Origin: Tychonema litorale BBK16
GTDB lineage: Bacteria > Cyanobacteriota > Cyanobacteriia > Cyanobacteriales > Microcoleaceae
Reading direction: 5' to 3'
Length of the DNA stretch: 24,058 bases
NCBI RefSeq assembly: GCF_021648855.1
Contig: NZ_JAKJHX010000015.1
Span: 38,743-62,800 of the forward strand
Under the pieces are notes generated by a model. The model searched no databases. It saw nothing but the letters and a program-made list of their open reading frames with translations, and had not been told where the DNA came from. A program made the position numbers and the translations under genes. Below are positions 1 through 8,191 of the stretch, in pieces (the first letter of the stretch is position 1; each line of letters starts with the position of its first letter).

Positions 1-1882
1 GTACATTACCTCGATTAGCCCAAGCATACTGATAATTGGCATCAAGTTCGATCGCCCTATCGAAAGATACTAAGGCTTCATCATAGCGTTTGAGGTTGTC
101 GAGTACATCGCCTCGCTTAACCCAATCCCATTTATCATTGGGGTCAAGTTCGATCGCCCGATCGAAGGATGCTAAGGCTTCATCATAGCGTTTGAGGTTG
201 TTGAGTACACTGCCTCGATTAGCCCAAGCCCACTGATAATTGGCATCTAGTGCGATCGCGCGATCGTAAAATACTAAGGCTTCATCATAGCGTTTAAGGT
301 CGTCTAGTACATCACCTTTATAAGCCCAAGCCCTCGCATAATTGGAGTCCACTTCAATAGCTTTATCTAAACATTTCAAAGCTTCATCGTGGCGTTTCAG
401 CCTATTCAAACAATGTCCATTTTCCGACCAATCCCTTGCCTCACCGCGACTTCCTACCAATTTCTCCGCATAGGCTAAAGCCGAAACATCATCTTTATGT
501 TCGCGACAATATTCAATTTCATCATAATAAGCCTTCAGGCGCGGATCTTCCTCATCTTTTGCCTCCAGCGCCCGCATATGATATTCTCGATCCATCACAG
601 CATCAAGTGGAATCGGTTCCAAATTTCGCCGATACATAAAATGACATTCTTTCTCCGCAAAATCAACATCCGCCATCCTCAATCCCAATCGCTGCTGCAA
701 CTCTTCCCGCGTATACCAAACCCGAATAAAATCCACAATTAATCGAATCGGTTGATTGCGCTGCTTCTTTACCTCCAGACAAAAACGCATCAATGGTTCC
801 CGCAATTCATACCACGATTCCCGTCCAATCTCTTCTTTTTTGACATAACCTTTTTCGGACAAATCTTTAAGTTGACTAGACACAGTTCGCTGGTCAATAA
901 AACAGTATTTAGCAATTTCTTTGACTGGTGCTGCACCACCTCGATCGCACAAAAAATCAACTATCTTTCGTTGCTGATTTGAAATATACTTCATCCGATC
1001 CTGATAGTATGGCGTGAGGCTATCCAGCATTTCCATGAATGGTTCCACCAATTTATCGAGGGATTCAGGAGTCATCAGAAACGCCGAAAAAACAATATAC
1101 ACGCGAGGACTGCCACCAGAAAGGTAATGCACGACTTTTATGCGATCGCGCCCGGTAGGAGTTTGAATAAAAGATGCTAAATCGGTATTCCCTTCTAAGT
1201 TAGCAATGTGATTCAACAAATCTACAGCATCATCAACCTTAAACTCATTTAATGTATGTGAATAGAAGAAACCATAAAAAGGATTATCATAGAGTTTGAC
1301 TCCATCAAACAAACTTTGTGATGTCGCCAAAATGGTCAAAAACGAATGATTTTGAATGTACGCCCTCAACTGCTTCTGCCCAAATTCTCCCAACCCGCTA
1401 AACACGTCCTCCAAATTTTCAACAATCAACAATAGCACCCGATTTCCCACAAATTCTGTCAGTAATTGTGCCGCTTGATATTCAGCTTGTTCCGGCGATA
1501 AATCGTAAAGCTTTTCAACCTCATCATGTAACTCAACTTGATATGCTGCGGGATATTCTTGAGCAATTGCCCTGAATATTCCCCGCAACAAATCCAAAAA
1601 AGATGCAATCCCCCATTCCTCCTCACGCAGCCACGAAATCAGCAATTTATCCTGCAAATCTTCCATCTTAGCAACGCGATGATATATCAGGGAAACCAAG
1701 TGCGTTTTGCCAATGCCGCGCGGCCCAATTAGTAGTTGAAAATACTTGTTATCTGTTGTGGCGCTATCCCGGATTTTATCTACTAAATAATTTGCTAGTG
1801 TGTGACGTTGTACTAGGATATCTTCCAGGGTTTCTGGTGCCATCAAGCTCGGAGTAAATCGGGAGATAAATGTATTTTTCAT
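1..1882 (-). CDS. STAND-like P-loop ATPase with winged helix and C-terminal TPRs (partial)
   Basis: The frame is open from the ATG at 1882-1880 to the window edge, giving 627 codons with no stop, so the C-terminus lies outside. A Walker A motif GPRGIGKT is at residues 53-60. A hydrophobic strand ending IVENLED (about 153-159) sits where Walker B is expected, with Glu in place of the first Asp, and ATSQS (186-190) resembles sensor 1. A winged-helix segment follows at about 300-362. From about residue 484 there are TPRs of exactly 34 residues; the DNA repeats with a 102-bp period (74, 176, 278, 380), each with RYDEAL and FDRAIELD-type cores. This is the layout of STAND-type signalling ATPases: ATPase switch, winged helix, ligand- or partner-binding repeats. 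The ligand and pathway cannot be inferred. A second ATPase gene lies upstream on the same strand (2076-3221), separated by repeats. The architecture is clear, the biological role unknown. Confidence 0.88.
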   Translation of the reverse strand, partial: MKNTFISRFTPSLMAPETLEDILVQRHTLANYLVDKIRDSATTDNKYFQLLIGPRGIGKTHLVSLIYHRVAKMEDLQDKLLISWLREEEWGIASFLDLLRGIFRAIAQEYPAAYQVELHDEVEKLYDLSPEQAEYQAAQLLTEFVGNRVLLLIVENLEDVFSGLGEFGQKQLRAYIQNHSFLTILATSQSLFDGVKLYDNPFYGFFYSHTLNEFKVDDAVDLLNHIANLEGNTDLASFIQTPTGRDRIKVVHYLSGGSPRVYIVFSAFLMTPESLDKLVEPFMEMLDSLTPYYQDRMKYISNQQRKIVDFLCDRGGAAPVKEIAKYCFIDQRTVSSQLKDLSEKGYVKKEEIGRESWYELREPLMRFCLEVKKQRNQPIRLIVDFIRVWYTREELQQRLGLRMADVDFAEKECHFMYRRNLEPIPLDAVMDREYHMRALEAKDEEDPRLKAYYDEIEYCREHKDDVSALAYAEKLVGSRGEARDWSENGHCLNRLKRHDEALKCLDKAIEVDSNYARAWAYKGDVLDDLKRYDEALVFYDRAIALDANYQWAWANRGSVLNNLKRYDEALASFDRAIELDPNDKWDWVKRGDVLDNLKRYDEALVSFDRAIELDANYQYAWANRGNV

Positions 1883-1917
1883 AGATTGATTCGGTTGGTT
1901 ATTCTAACTGGTTCCTA

Positions 1918-1990
1918 GTAGGTTGGGTTGAGGCACGAAACCCAACACTAATTAATTGAATGTTGGGTTTCGTTCCTCAACCCAACCTAC
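1918..1990. repeat. Dispersed palindromic repeat, GTAGGTTGGGTT family
   Basis: Two 30-nt arms (1918-1947 and 1961-1990) are reverse complements with one mismatch and a 13-nt loop. Each arm starts or ends with GTAGGTTGGGTTGAGG or its complement. A second, less regular member lies at 11579-11658. The element sits between two minus-strand ATPase genes and, if transcribed, would form a long hairpin. It carries no coding potential. Repeats of this kind are common in filamentous cyanobacterial genomes. Confidence 0.9.
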
Positions 1991-2006
1991 AGAATAAAAA
2001 TTATTA

Positions 2007-2056
2007 GTCCGCGAAGGCGGACTTTGTTTGTGTAGTCGCGGTTTCAACCGCCGGAT
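2007..2056 (+). repeat. Two-hairpin dispersed repeat, copy 1
   Basis: Stem GTCCGC (2007-2012), loop GAAG and stem GCGGAC (2017-2022) are followed by a T/G-rich linker ending in GTAGTCG and a second small palindrome CGGTTTCAACCG. Related copies lie at 11401-11456 (opposite orientation) and from 11480. The stems differ between copies but remain paired. It is adjacent to the GTAGGTTGGGTT palindrome here, as in the second locus near 11400-11660. Confidence 0.8.
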
Positions 2057-2075
2057 TAATTGGAAACGAAAAATC

Positions 2076-3221
2076 TCAACATCTCAAGGATTTCCAGTAT
2101 TTTTGAATCAGCGGATAACGAAATTGAAATCCCAAATCACCCTTTTGAATATAATAATCCTTCTGCAAAAGACTTAACACTTTCCTGGCAATTTCCTTGT
2201 CTTGAGTTTCCGACTCCTGCTTGAGACGATTAAACAATTCATCAAATAACAAAGGCTGGTTTGCGACTGCCAAAATATCTAGTAAATTCCTGGCATAGGG
2301 ACGCTGTTTCTCATCGTAATAACTATCGATGCGATCGGCATAATGTTCCATCCTCCAAGGATTCATCGGGTCATCCAAAGACTCAGCAATGATTGCTTTA
2401 ATCGCTGGTATATCCCCTGTACCACCGCGCAATTTGAGTTTGACAATTAAATGGTGAATGTAAAAAGGAATATTACTTAATTCATCAGCTATTGCAACAG
2501 CAGTTCCTTGGATATCCGGTGTCACAATATTCTCGCCTTCCAGCAATTTTCGTGCTAAAATAGTTGCATCTTTAGTCGATAGTGGCGGCACATCTTGGGG
2601 GTACATATCATTAGTCGGGTCATTTGTATAACCGACTTTTCTCAGATCCGCAATTACATGATGCAAACCGATCGAACCTGTATAAACCATTCTGACACGA
2701 GGATACATCTGGCGGATCGATCGCAAAGTATCGAGTAATTCCATCGCCGCTTCGTCGCCGATGTTACGCAGCATATATGGGAGTTCATCCCAAAAGAAGA
2801 TGAGTGTGCTGTCTTGATTTTCGACCAAATCTGCGATCGTTTCAATCAGCAATGCTTTCCAGTGAGGTGCGGCAATATCGGGTAATTTGAAACCGCTAAA
2901 TTCTGCTCCTCCCAATTTGCTTAAAAATTCGTGAGTCTTCTTAGTGGTGCGATTCAAAGGTGTTAAATGTGCTTTAACATCCAAAAAGACTGTGTTGACA
3001 AATTCTATGGGCGATTTCACATCTTCCAAATCGCGATAAATCGGCAATTTATTTGCGGTAGCTTCCGATCGCATTTTCTTGATTACCGAAGTTTTACCCA
3101 TCCGGCGCTCAGCACTCAACATCACACTTTGCTGCTCTAAAATCCCCCACAAATCAGCAATTAGGTTATCTCTACCCATGACTTCGGCTGAAGCAATTTC
3201 GCCCCCTGGATTCGCTTTCAT
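2076..3221 (-). CDS. AAA-type ATP-binding protein of the archaeal-ATPase (ATPase_2-like) style
   Basis: This 381-residue soluble protein has a Walker A-like segment SAERRMGKTS at 36-45; the ERRxGKTS form is characteristic of the archaeal-ATPase/AAA-like group. Walker B is LIFFWDE at 140-146, and TGSIGLHH (181-188) fits sensor 1. The C-terminal third (about 300-380) looks like a small helical or winged-helix domain. The ATG at 3221-3219 has a good upstream AGGAAAG Shine-Dalgarno, supporting the start. A perfect 8-2-8 palindrome lies about 44 bp upstream (3265-3282). It is oriented with, and upstream of, the ATPase-wHTH-TPR gene, with 193 bp of repeats between them. The ATPase assignment is firm. 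Its function is unknown; proteins of this group are often annotated only as ATP-binding proteins. Confidence 0.85.
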   Translation of the reverse strand: MKANPGGEIASAEVMGRDNLIADLWGILEQQSVMLSAERRMGKTSVIKKMRSEATANKLPIYRDLEDVKSPIEFVNTVFLDVKAHLTPLNRTTKKTHEFLSKLGGAEFSGFKLPDIAAPHWKALLIETIADLVENQDSTLIFFWDELPYMLRNIGDEAAMELLDTLRSIRQMYPRVRMVYTGSIGLHHVIADLRKVGYTNDPTNDMYPQDVPPLSTKDATILARKLLEGENIVTPDIQGTAVAIADELSNIPFYIHHLIVKLKLRGGTGDIPAIKAIIAESLDDPMNPWRMEHYADRIDSYYDEKQRPYARNLLDILAVANQPLLFDELFNRLKQESETQDKEIARKVLSLLQKDYYIQKGDLGFQFRYPLIQKYWKSLRC

Positions 3222-3264
3222 ATTCTTTCCTTAATTATATTTGTGCCATGTACTTCTTTTATTG

Positions 3265-3282
3265 TACGTCAACTTTGACGTA
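3265..3282. promoter_or_regulatory. Candidate operator palindrome upstream of the ATPase gene
   Basis: TACGTCAA-CT-TTGACGTA is a perfect inverted repeat with 8-bp arms and a 2-bp centre, about 44 bp before the minus-strand start at 3221. Read on the minus strand it contains TTGACG followed directly by TACAAT, so it overlaps plausible promoter elements. The form fits a dimeric helix-turn-helix regulator site. The regulator is not identified. Confidence 0.5.
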
Positions 3283-3403
3283 TATCGGAAAAAAGGGAGA
3301 GAGATGGGGAGAAAGAGAGGCAGAACCTCTGGATCTGCTTCCCCAGGTAGATCCGGGAAACAATAAAAAATGATAAAAAATATAAAAAATATTCCTTAAG
3401 ACT

Positions 3404-3412
3404 TGTTACAAT
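3404..3412 (+). promoter_or_regulatory. Possible extended -10 promoter for the membrane protein gene
   Basis: TGT followed by TACAAT (3407-3412) is an extended -10 form, 31 bp before the ATG at 3444. No clear -35 box is visible. The upstream 3360-3400 stretch is very A-rich. Confidence 0.35.
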
Positions 3413-3443
3413 ACATAAAACTTAATATCTTCCCTCACACCGG

Positions 3444-4133
3444 ATGACCTTTTTCAACGCCTCTGAACCTCTAATCCGCACCAAACAAGAACATCTCGAC
3501 GTACAAGATCTCGAAGGCCTCTTGCGACTCCACTGGCAAATTGGAAATATTACTCCTTTCTCACGATTTTATACCCGCATTGACCAAACTTTTCTGCTTT
3601 GGGGTTTGGTGACAGCGGGTATTTTTTTTACGGCTCAGTTTTTCCCGCTGAGTTGGAGTTTTCAGGCGATTCTCTGGTCAACGTTGACTCTGATTGGCAC
3701 TGCGGGAATGGCTGTTTTGACCTTGTTTTGGGTCAGAGTCGAGCGTGTTTGCTGGATTCTTTATGCTTGGGCGATTTTGATGATCACTGGTTTGGTGCTG
3801 ACTGATTGCAGTATTTTTGCCGGTTGGGGAGGTTTGCTGCTGCACCTTTGCGACTTATGGTTGGGCTTAAGTGCGATCGGCTATTTTTGTACTGGATACG
3901 GTTTGCGATCGCGCACTTTTCTCATAATGGGACTAACTCATTTATTTAGCATACCTCTCTTAGCATTTGTTGCGCCTTGGCAGTATCTAACCACAGGCAT
4001 AATTATGGCTAGTTGTTTAGTGTTATTGTCCGAATTACAGTGGGATATGCGCCCGCAGATTGAGAATAGCTTGCTGACTGAAGAACAGAAGGAATTTAAC
4101 CGAATTCAACATGAACTGCGGAAACAACCGTAA
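3444..4133 (+). CDS. Conserved-looking multi-spanning membrane protein of unknown function
   Basis: The 229-residue product has a soluble N-terminal stretch of about 48 residues with LDVQDLEGLLRLHWQIGN, then about six hydrophobic segments near residues 49-68, 74-96, 102-120, 126-149, 158-177 and 181-197. A charged C-terminal tail ends in EEQKEFNRIQHELRKQP. No catalytic motif, transporter signature or signal peptide is recognisable. It stands alone on the plus strand, diverging from the ATPase gene (221 bp apart) and converging on the histidine kinase gene, so the neighbours give no functional clue. The coherent topology and normal composition make it a real gene. I do not recognise the family. 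Confidence 0.8.
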   Translation: MTFFNASEPLIRTKQEHLDVQDLEGLLRLHWQIGNITPFSRFYTRIDQTFLLWGLVTAGIFFTAQFFPLSWSFQAILWSTLTLIGTAGMAVLTLFWVRVERVCWILYAWAILMITGLVLTDCSIFAGWGGLLLHLCDLWLGLSAIGYFCTGYGLRSRTFLIMGLTHLFSIPLLAFVAPWQYLTTGIIMASCLVLLSELQWDMRPQIENSLLTEEQKEFNRIQHELRKQP

Positions 4134-4576
4134 GTCCAAATATACCAGGCGATTAGCAGTTCCTAACTATACAAATTTTCGTCTATTCCCAATGGAATAG
4201 AATCAAAAAAATGTAAAAAATTGTGTACGATCGCCAACTCCTGCAATAAATCGGACACAATAGAAAGATGCAGCGTTGATAAAAGATAAAATTCGGCCAG
4301 AACAAGGGTTTTGCTGTTTGATTTGTGTATCGCCAATCTTAGGAGAACGGTGTCTGAGAGGCGACTGGTGAACAATGCTGTACTAATCATGACGAAAGCT
4401 GATGGCGATCGACAGTAGCTATTGAAACTAAAAAAGTGGTGCAGGGTTTTTACCGTTTCCCCTGCTTTACAGTCTCTGAGGGGAGGCTAAACCCCCTACT
4501 AGAACAGTCCGAGGAGATTGCCACCAAATTCGATAGCCTGTCAGCCGATTTTTTGAGTTCACTAATCTGCTGTAAA
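4134..4576. other. Intergenic region between convergent genes, little identifiable
   Basis: This stretch of about 440 bp separates the membrane protein gene and the 3' end of the histidine kinase gene. It holds one small inverted repeat (CTATTCC-CAAT-GGAATAG near 4182-4200) and a G-rich/C-rich pair near 4479-4497 that could act as a weak terminator hairpin. No convincing gene is seen: a 75-codon minus-strand frame (4163-4390) lacks a ribosome binding site. Confidence 0.4.
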
Positions 4577-7033
4577 TCAATTTACCAATTCCCGATCCTG
4601 CCCAATCGGAAAGGTGACAGTAAAAATAGTGTTGCCATTTCCGCTTTCAACTTCAATTTTCCCCTCCAATTGTTCGACAAGTTTTTGGGCTAAAGCTAAA
4701 CCCAAACCTGTGCCTCCTTGTTTCCAGGGATCGGCATTGGGAACGCGATAAAATTTCTCGAAAATTCGTGGCAATTCCTCAATAGGAATTTCCGATTCAT
4801 TGCTGAGTGTAAATTGGATCTCTGAGTTTAAAACATTTCCTTTAACTTTTATTTCTTGTCTATTCTTTGCACCTGTACACTCGACCCTGAGAGCAATCTC
4901 ACCGTCATTGGCAGTATATTTGCAGGCATTATTTAGCAGTTCTGCTAATATTCGTCCTAAACTAGCACGGTTGGAATTGATAGTGGGGAGTTTGGACACG
5001 AAATCGACTCGCAAATGCTGGTTGCGGTTGTGGGTGCGAGTGTAGAATGGTTCAATAATCGTAGGTAGCCAGATTTGTAAGTTTACTGGTTCGAGCTCGA
5101 TCGCACAAGCTCCAGCTTCCAGTCGCTGCAAATCGAGCAAAGCATTAATTAGATCGGTTTCTCTAGTACATTCTGCTTCTAATATTTCTAAATAAACTTG
5201 ACGGCGGTCAAGTGTCGGAGAAATTTTCAGCATATGAATCGCCATTTTCATATTAGCTAGAGGTGTCCGCAATTCGTGGGAAACTGTGCTGAGAAATTCA
5301 TCTTTAATGACGTTTAACTGCTGGAGTTCGTGAACTTTTTGCTGCAATTCGGCGGTGCGTTCTTGAACTTGGCGTTCGAGGTCGGTGTTGAGGTTCTGCA
5401 CCTGCTGGTAGAGTTGTGCTTGCTGAATCGCGATCGCAATTTGAGTTGCCAGTTGCAGTAGCAAATCGATTTCTGATGCCTGCCACTGTCGGGATTCCGA
5501 ACATTGGTGGACGCACATCACCCCCCACAAATTGCTGTCTTGCAAAATTGGTACAATTAGATATGCTTTGATTTGTGCTTTCTGGAATCGCGCATATTTT
5601 TCGGGATTCAGATTAGCTTGGTCAATGTGGGGAACGGCATAAATTTGATCTTCCAGCACGGATTCACCTTCTTGCCACATAGTATTTGGAAAGATTTCTC
5701 CTAATATAGAAGACCACTTGGGGGCAACGGATTCTGCGACTACAATGCCGGAATTGCTCGACTCTAAATGCAGGATTGCTACTCGGTCTGCTTGCAAAAC
5801 TTGGCGAACTTCATCGACGCTGGCGTGGAGAATTTCTTCGAGGTTTAGGGATTGGTGAATCCGCAAGGCAATCTGAGTCAAAAGCCGATCGCGCTGTACT
5901 TGTTCATGAAGTTTTGCCGTTCGTTCCCGCACCTGCTGTTCTAGCTTGGTATTGCGGCTTTCCAGCAGTTCCACTTTTTCGGCTTGGAGTTGATAAACGG
6001 AGTGCTGCAACTGTTTGACAACTCTGTACATTTCTGTCGGGTCAAGAACTCTCAGCAAGCTGGTTTGAGTAATAATTCCCAACAGTTCTCCCCGTCCCCC
6101 GCACACGACTAATCGCTGCACTTGTTGCTGCTGCATTTGTTTGTGGGCCTGCCACAGCGAATCGGCTGGTTTGATTAGTTTCAGCGGAGTGACCATGACT
6201 TGGGAAGCGAAGGTTTTCTCGAAATCTAGTTCGAGAAACTGCGCTTGTACAATGTCATATTCGGTGATTATGCCTAGGGGTTGCTGAAAAGAATAGTGAA
6301 AAATGGAGGTATGATCATGTGTGGGTTTCTCCATTGTTACTTCTTTGTTTTTTGTAATCACTACGGAACTGACTTGATGCTGTGAGATCAGTTCCGCTAT
6401 TGTCAACAGCGAGGAGGTGTGGGGCGCTGTAATTGGCGTAGTCATCAATTCTGCGACTCGCCGCAATTTGAGAATGTTTGAGGGTTGCAAAACTTGGCGA
6501 ATTCTTTCCCTAGTCAGGACTCCTACCAAGTGGCGAAATTGATTGACTATAGGCAAATATCGAATTCCATGCTGGCGAAATAAGGATAAAGCTGCGAACA
6601 CGTCTTGGTCATCGGATTCTGTCAGGGAGACTGACACTGGGGACATCACTTCAGAAATCGGTATTTTGTGTAGGGCTACTTTTTTCTGAGTGCCTATTTT
6701 TCCAGAAGCGATCAGCCGAACTAGGTCAGCAGGAGTTAATATCCCGATTAATAGCCCTCGGCTGGGGTTTTCTGATAAATTTCCCGCGCCAATCATCTGC
6801 TGGTTATGCACCACTAGCACGCACCGGGCGCGCATTTTGTCGGCTGGGGGTAATTCGTGCATGACCCCGCGGTCTGAGGGTACAACTGTCTTGACTAACG
6901 GACAACTGTTTTGCAACTGACTCATCAGCGCGATCGCCACTACTAAGGAAGTATCCTGCCCAGCAGTTAGGGGGTAGCGGTCGATCGCTTGTTCTAATGC
7001 TGAGGAGTAAAAAGGCTGGTGGTACAACGGCAT
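4577..7033 (-). CDS. Hybrid CBS-GAF sensor histidine kinase
   Basis: This 818-residue soluble kinase has no membrane segment. The N-terminal 330 residues hold CBS-type repeats (about 20-105, 120-180, 190-265, 275-330) with LIGILT, LVGVLT, PLGIIT and LLGIIT strands, so two Bateman modules that may bind adenine nucleotides. A coiled coil follows (340-385), then a GAF domain (about 385-540), a second coiled coil (541-578), HisKA with FLSTVSHELRTPL (phosphorylated His586) and a HATPase_c domain with N box NNACKYT (701-707) and G2 box GGTGLGLALA (773-782). The G1 box reads SNESEIP (744-750) instead of DxGxG. The GAF lacks a Cys at the usual bilin-attachment position, so it is probably not a photoreceptor. 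No response regulator gene is adjacent. The kinase assignment is firm, the signal unknown. Confidence 0.93.
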   Translation of the reverse strand: MPLYHQPFYSSALEQAIDRYPLTAGQDTSLVVAIALMSQLQNSCPLVKTVVPSDRGVMHELPPADKMRARCVLVVHNQQMIGAGNLSENPSRGLLIGILTPADLVRLIASGKIGTQKKVALHKIPISEVMSPVSVSLTESDDQDVFAALSLFRQHGIRYLPIVNQFRHLVGVLTRERIRQVLQPSNILKLRRVAELMTTPITAPHTSSLLTIAELISQHQVSSVVITKNKEVTMEKPTHDHTSIFHYSFQQPLGIITEYDIVQAQFLELDFEKTFASQVMVTPLKLIKPADSLWQAHKQMQQQQVQRLVVCGGRGELLGIITQTSLLRVLDPTEMYRVVKQLQHSVYQLQAEKVELLESRNTKLEQQVRERTAKLHEQVQRDRLLTQIALRIHQSLNLEEILHASVDEVRQVLQADRVAILHLESSNSGIVVAESVAPKWSSILGEIFPNTMWQEGESVLEDQIYAVPHIDQANLNPEKYARFQKAQIKAYLIVPILQDSNLWGVMCVHQCSESRQWQASEIDLLLQLATQIAIAIQQAQLYQQVQNLNTDLERQVQERTAELQQKVHELQQLNVIKDEFLSTVSHELRTPLANMKMAIHMLKISPTLDRRQVYLEILEAECTRETDLINALLDLQRLEAGACAIELEPVNLQIWLPTIIEPFYTRTHNRNQHLRVDFVSKLPTINSNRASLGRILAELLNNACKYTANDGEIALRVECTGAKNRQEIKVKGNVLNSEIQFTLSNESEIPIEELPRIFEKFYRVPNADPWKQGGTGLGLALAQKLVEQLEGKIEVESGNGNTIFTVTFPIGQDRELVN

Positions 7034-7224
7034 ATATAGTAGATCGGTACGCCTATAATTAGTGAAAAAACAGACAGCCGACGGTCATTTATCAATAAGT
7101 ATAATTTGTTTAAATAGAGAAGCTACAGACAATTATAAACAGGTTTTTGACTACTTATGGGCGATCGCCCATAGCACTTTTCAATCGGATGAAATACAGC
7201 CCTGTGGCTGTGGGGACACAGTAT

Positions 7225-7255
7225 GGTAGGGGCACGTCCCTGCCGTGTCCCTACC
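7225..7255. repeat. GGTAGGG/CCCTACC hairpin repeat
   Basis: Arms GGTAGGG-G-CACG (7225-7236) and CGTG-T-CCCTACC (7244-7255) pair over 12 positions, one of them a G-T, around a 7-nt loop. Its GGGACACG-type sequence resembles the hairpins at 8043-8106 and 20065-20085, suggesting one loose repeat family. Confidence 0.75.
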
Positions 7256-7286
7256 GTACTTTGTACTTCACTCAACGGAGATACTA

Positions 7287-7292
7287 TATAAT
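7287..7292 (+). promoter_or_regulatory. Possible -10 box for the HEAT-repeat gene
   Basis: A perfect TATAAT lies 43 bp before the ATG at 7336. No good -35 hexamer is found at normal spacing, so this rests on the -10 alone. Confidence 0.35.
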
Positions 7293-7335
7293 CAAAACAA
7301 GAGAAATGTAAAGTTTTACTAAAAATTAATCCCTA

Positions 7336-8010
7336 ATGACAAATTTAAGCTTACAGGAAATTGCAGCTAAGCTAGAAAGCGAAAATTCAGCCGATCGCAT
7401 GGTAGCTTTGGCAAATTTGCGAAATGTGTCCGCAGAACAAGCAGTGCCTTTGATTAAAAAGGTTTTGAATGACAAAAGTTTGCAAGTGCGATCGATGGCT
7501 GTGTTTGCTCTTGGAGTCAAACCGACGGAAGAGTGCTATCCCATTCTAGTCAAATTGCTAGAAAATGACCCGGATTATGGGATTCGCGCTGATGCTGCTG
7601 GTGCTTTGGGCTATCTGGAAGATATCAGAGCTTTTGACGCTTTGGTACACGCTTTTTATGAAGATACGGAATGGTTGGTGCGCTTCAGTGCGGCGGTTTC
7701 TCTGGGAAATCTCAAAGATCCGCGAGCTCGTGATGTGTTGCTGAAAGCTCTCGAAAGTGAGCAAGTGGTGATTCAGCAGGCGGCGATTTCGGCTTTGGGA
7801 GAAATTAAGGCGATTGAGGCGATCGATCGCATTCTGAATTTTGCTCAGTCAGAAGATTGGCTAATCCGTCAAAGGCTAGCTGAAGCTTTGGGAAATCTGC
7901 CTAGCGCCAAAAGTATCTCTGCTTTGAAATACTTAGCAAAAGATGCTAATTCTCAAGTATCTGAGGCGGCAACAATTTCCCTCGATCGTTTATCGAAAAC
8001 AGGGCAATAA
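7336..8010 (+). CDS. HEAT-repeat protein, NblB/phycobilin-lyase-like
   Basis: The 224-residue product is almost entirely helical HEAT repeats of about 31 residues, with recurring cores such as VRSMAVFALG (51-60), IRADAAGALGYL (83-94), VRFSAAVSLGNL (115-126), IQQAAISALGEI (146-157) and IRQRLAEALGNL (177-188). Alternating acidic loops precede each Arg. This pattern is that of the cyanobacterial PBS-lyase/HEAT family, which includes NblB proteins in phycobilisome degradation and CpcE/F-type bilin lyases. The size is close to that of NblB as I recall it, but no residue seen here separates the two functions. It stands alone on the plus strand. The fold is certain. The NblB-like label is moderate, and a general protein-interaction scaffold remains possible. 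Confidence 0.85.
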   Translation: MTNLSLQEIAAKLESENSADRMVALANLRNVSAEQAVPLIKKVLNDKSLQVRSMAVFALGVKPTEECYPILVKLLENDPDYGIRADAAGALGYLEDIRAFDALVHAFYEDTEWLVRFSAAVSLGNLKDPRARDVLLKALESEQVVIQQAAISALGEIKAIEAIDRILNFAQSEDWLIRQRLAEALGNLPSAKSISALKYLAKDANSQVSEAATISLDRLSKTGQ

Positions 8011-8042
8011 TAGATACCGATACTTTTTTCAAAAGCAACCGA

Positions 8043-8106
8043 GGACACGGCAATGCCGTTTCCCTACAATATTATTTTGGAGTAGGGAAACGGCATTGCC
8101 GTATCC
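8043..8106. repeat. Long palindromic repeat, GGACACGGCA family
   Basis: Arms 8043-8067 and 8082-8106 (25 nt each) are reverse complements with one mismatch and a 14-nt loop. Each arm carries an internal CGGCAATGCCG palindrome, so a cruciform or alternative hairpins are possible. It follows the HEAT gene stop by about 30 bp and could terminate its transcript. The related short form lies between urtA and urtB. Confidence 0.88.
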
Positions 8107-8191
8107 TGATTTCAGGTAATATACAAATACTTTTGGAGCGATCTGATGTTAGCTTCTTAAAAATACTTAATTTTTCGGGAGAGGGAGTCAA

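Larger units (their letters stand above)
7034..7335. other. Divergent intergenic region with hairpin repeat
   Basis: The 302-bp spacer lies between the divergent kinase and HEAT-repeat genes. It contains a HIP1-centred palindrome (near 7158-7172), a small CTGTG/CACAG hairpin (7208-7221), the 31-nt hairpin listed separately and a TATAAT at 7287-7292. Promoters for both genes should lie here. No gene is visible. Confidence 0.6.

Noticed and set aside
74..402. Regular 102-bp repeats as a CRISPR or satellite array
   Set aside because: The period is exactly 34 codons in an open frame with TPR consensus residues.
4163..4390. A 75-codon minus-strand frame in the intergenic gap
   Set aside because: No ribosome binding site or recognisable family; likely chance in AT-rich DNA.
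4577..7033. The kinase GAF domain as a phytochrome or cyanobacteriochrome photosensor
   Set aside because: No Cys occurs at the usual bilin-attachment position; the only GAF cysteines are in the late WGVMCVHQC strand.
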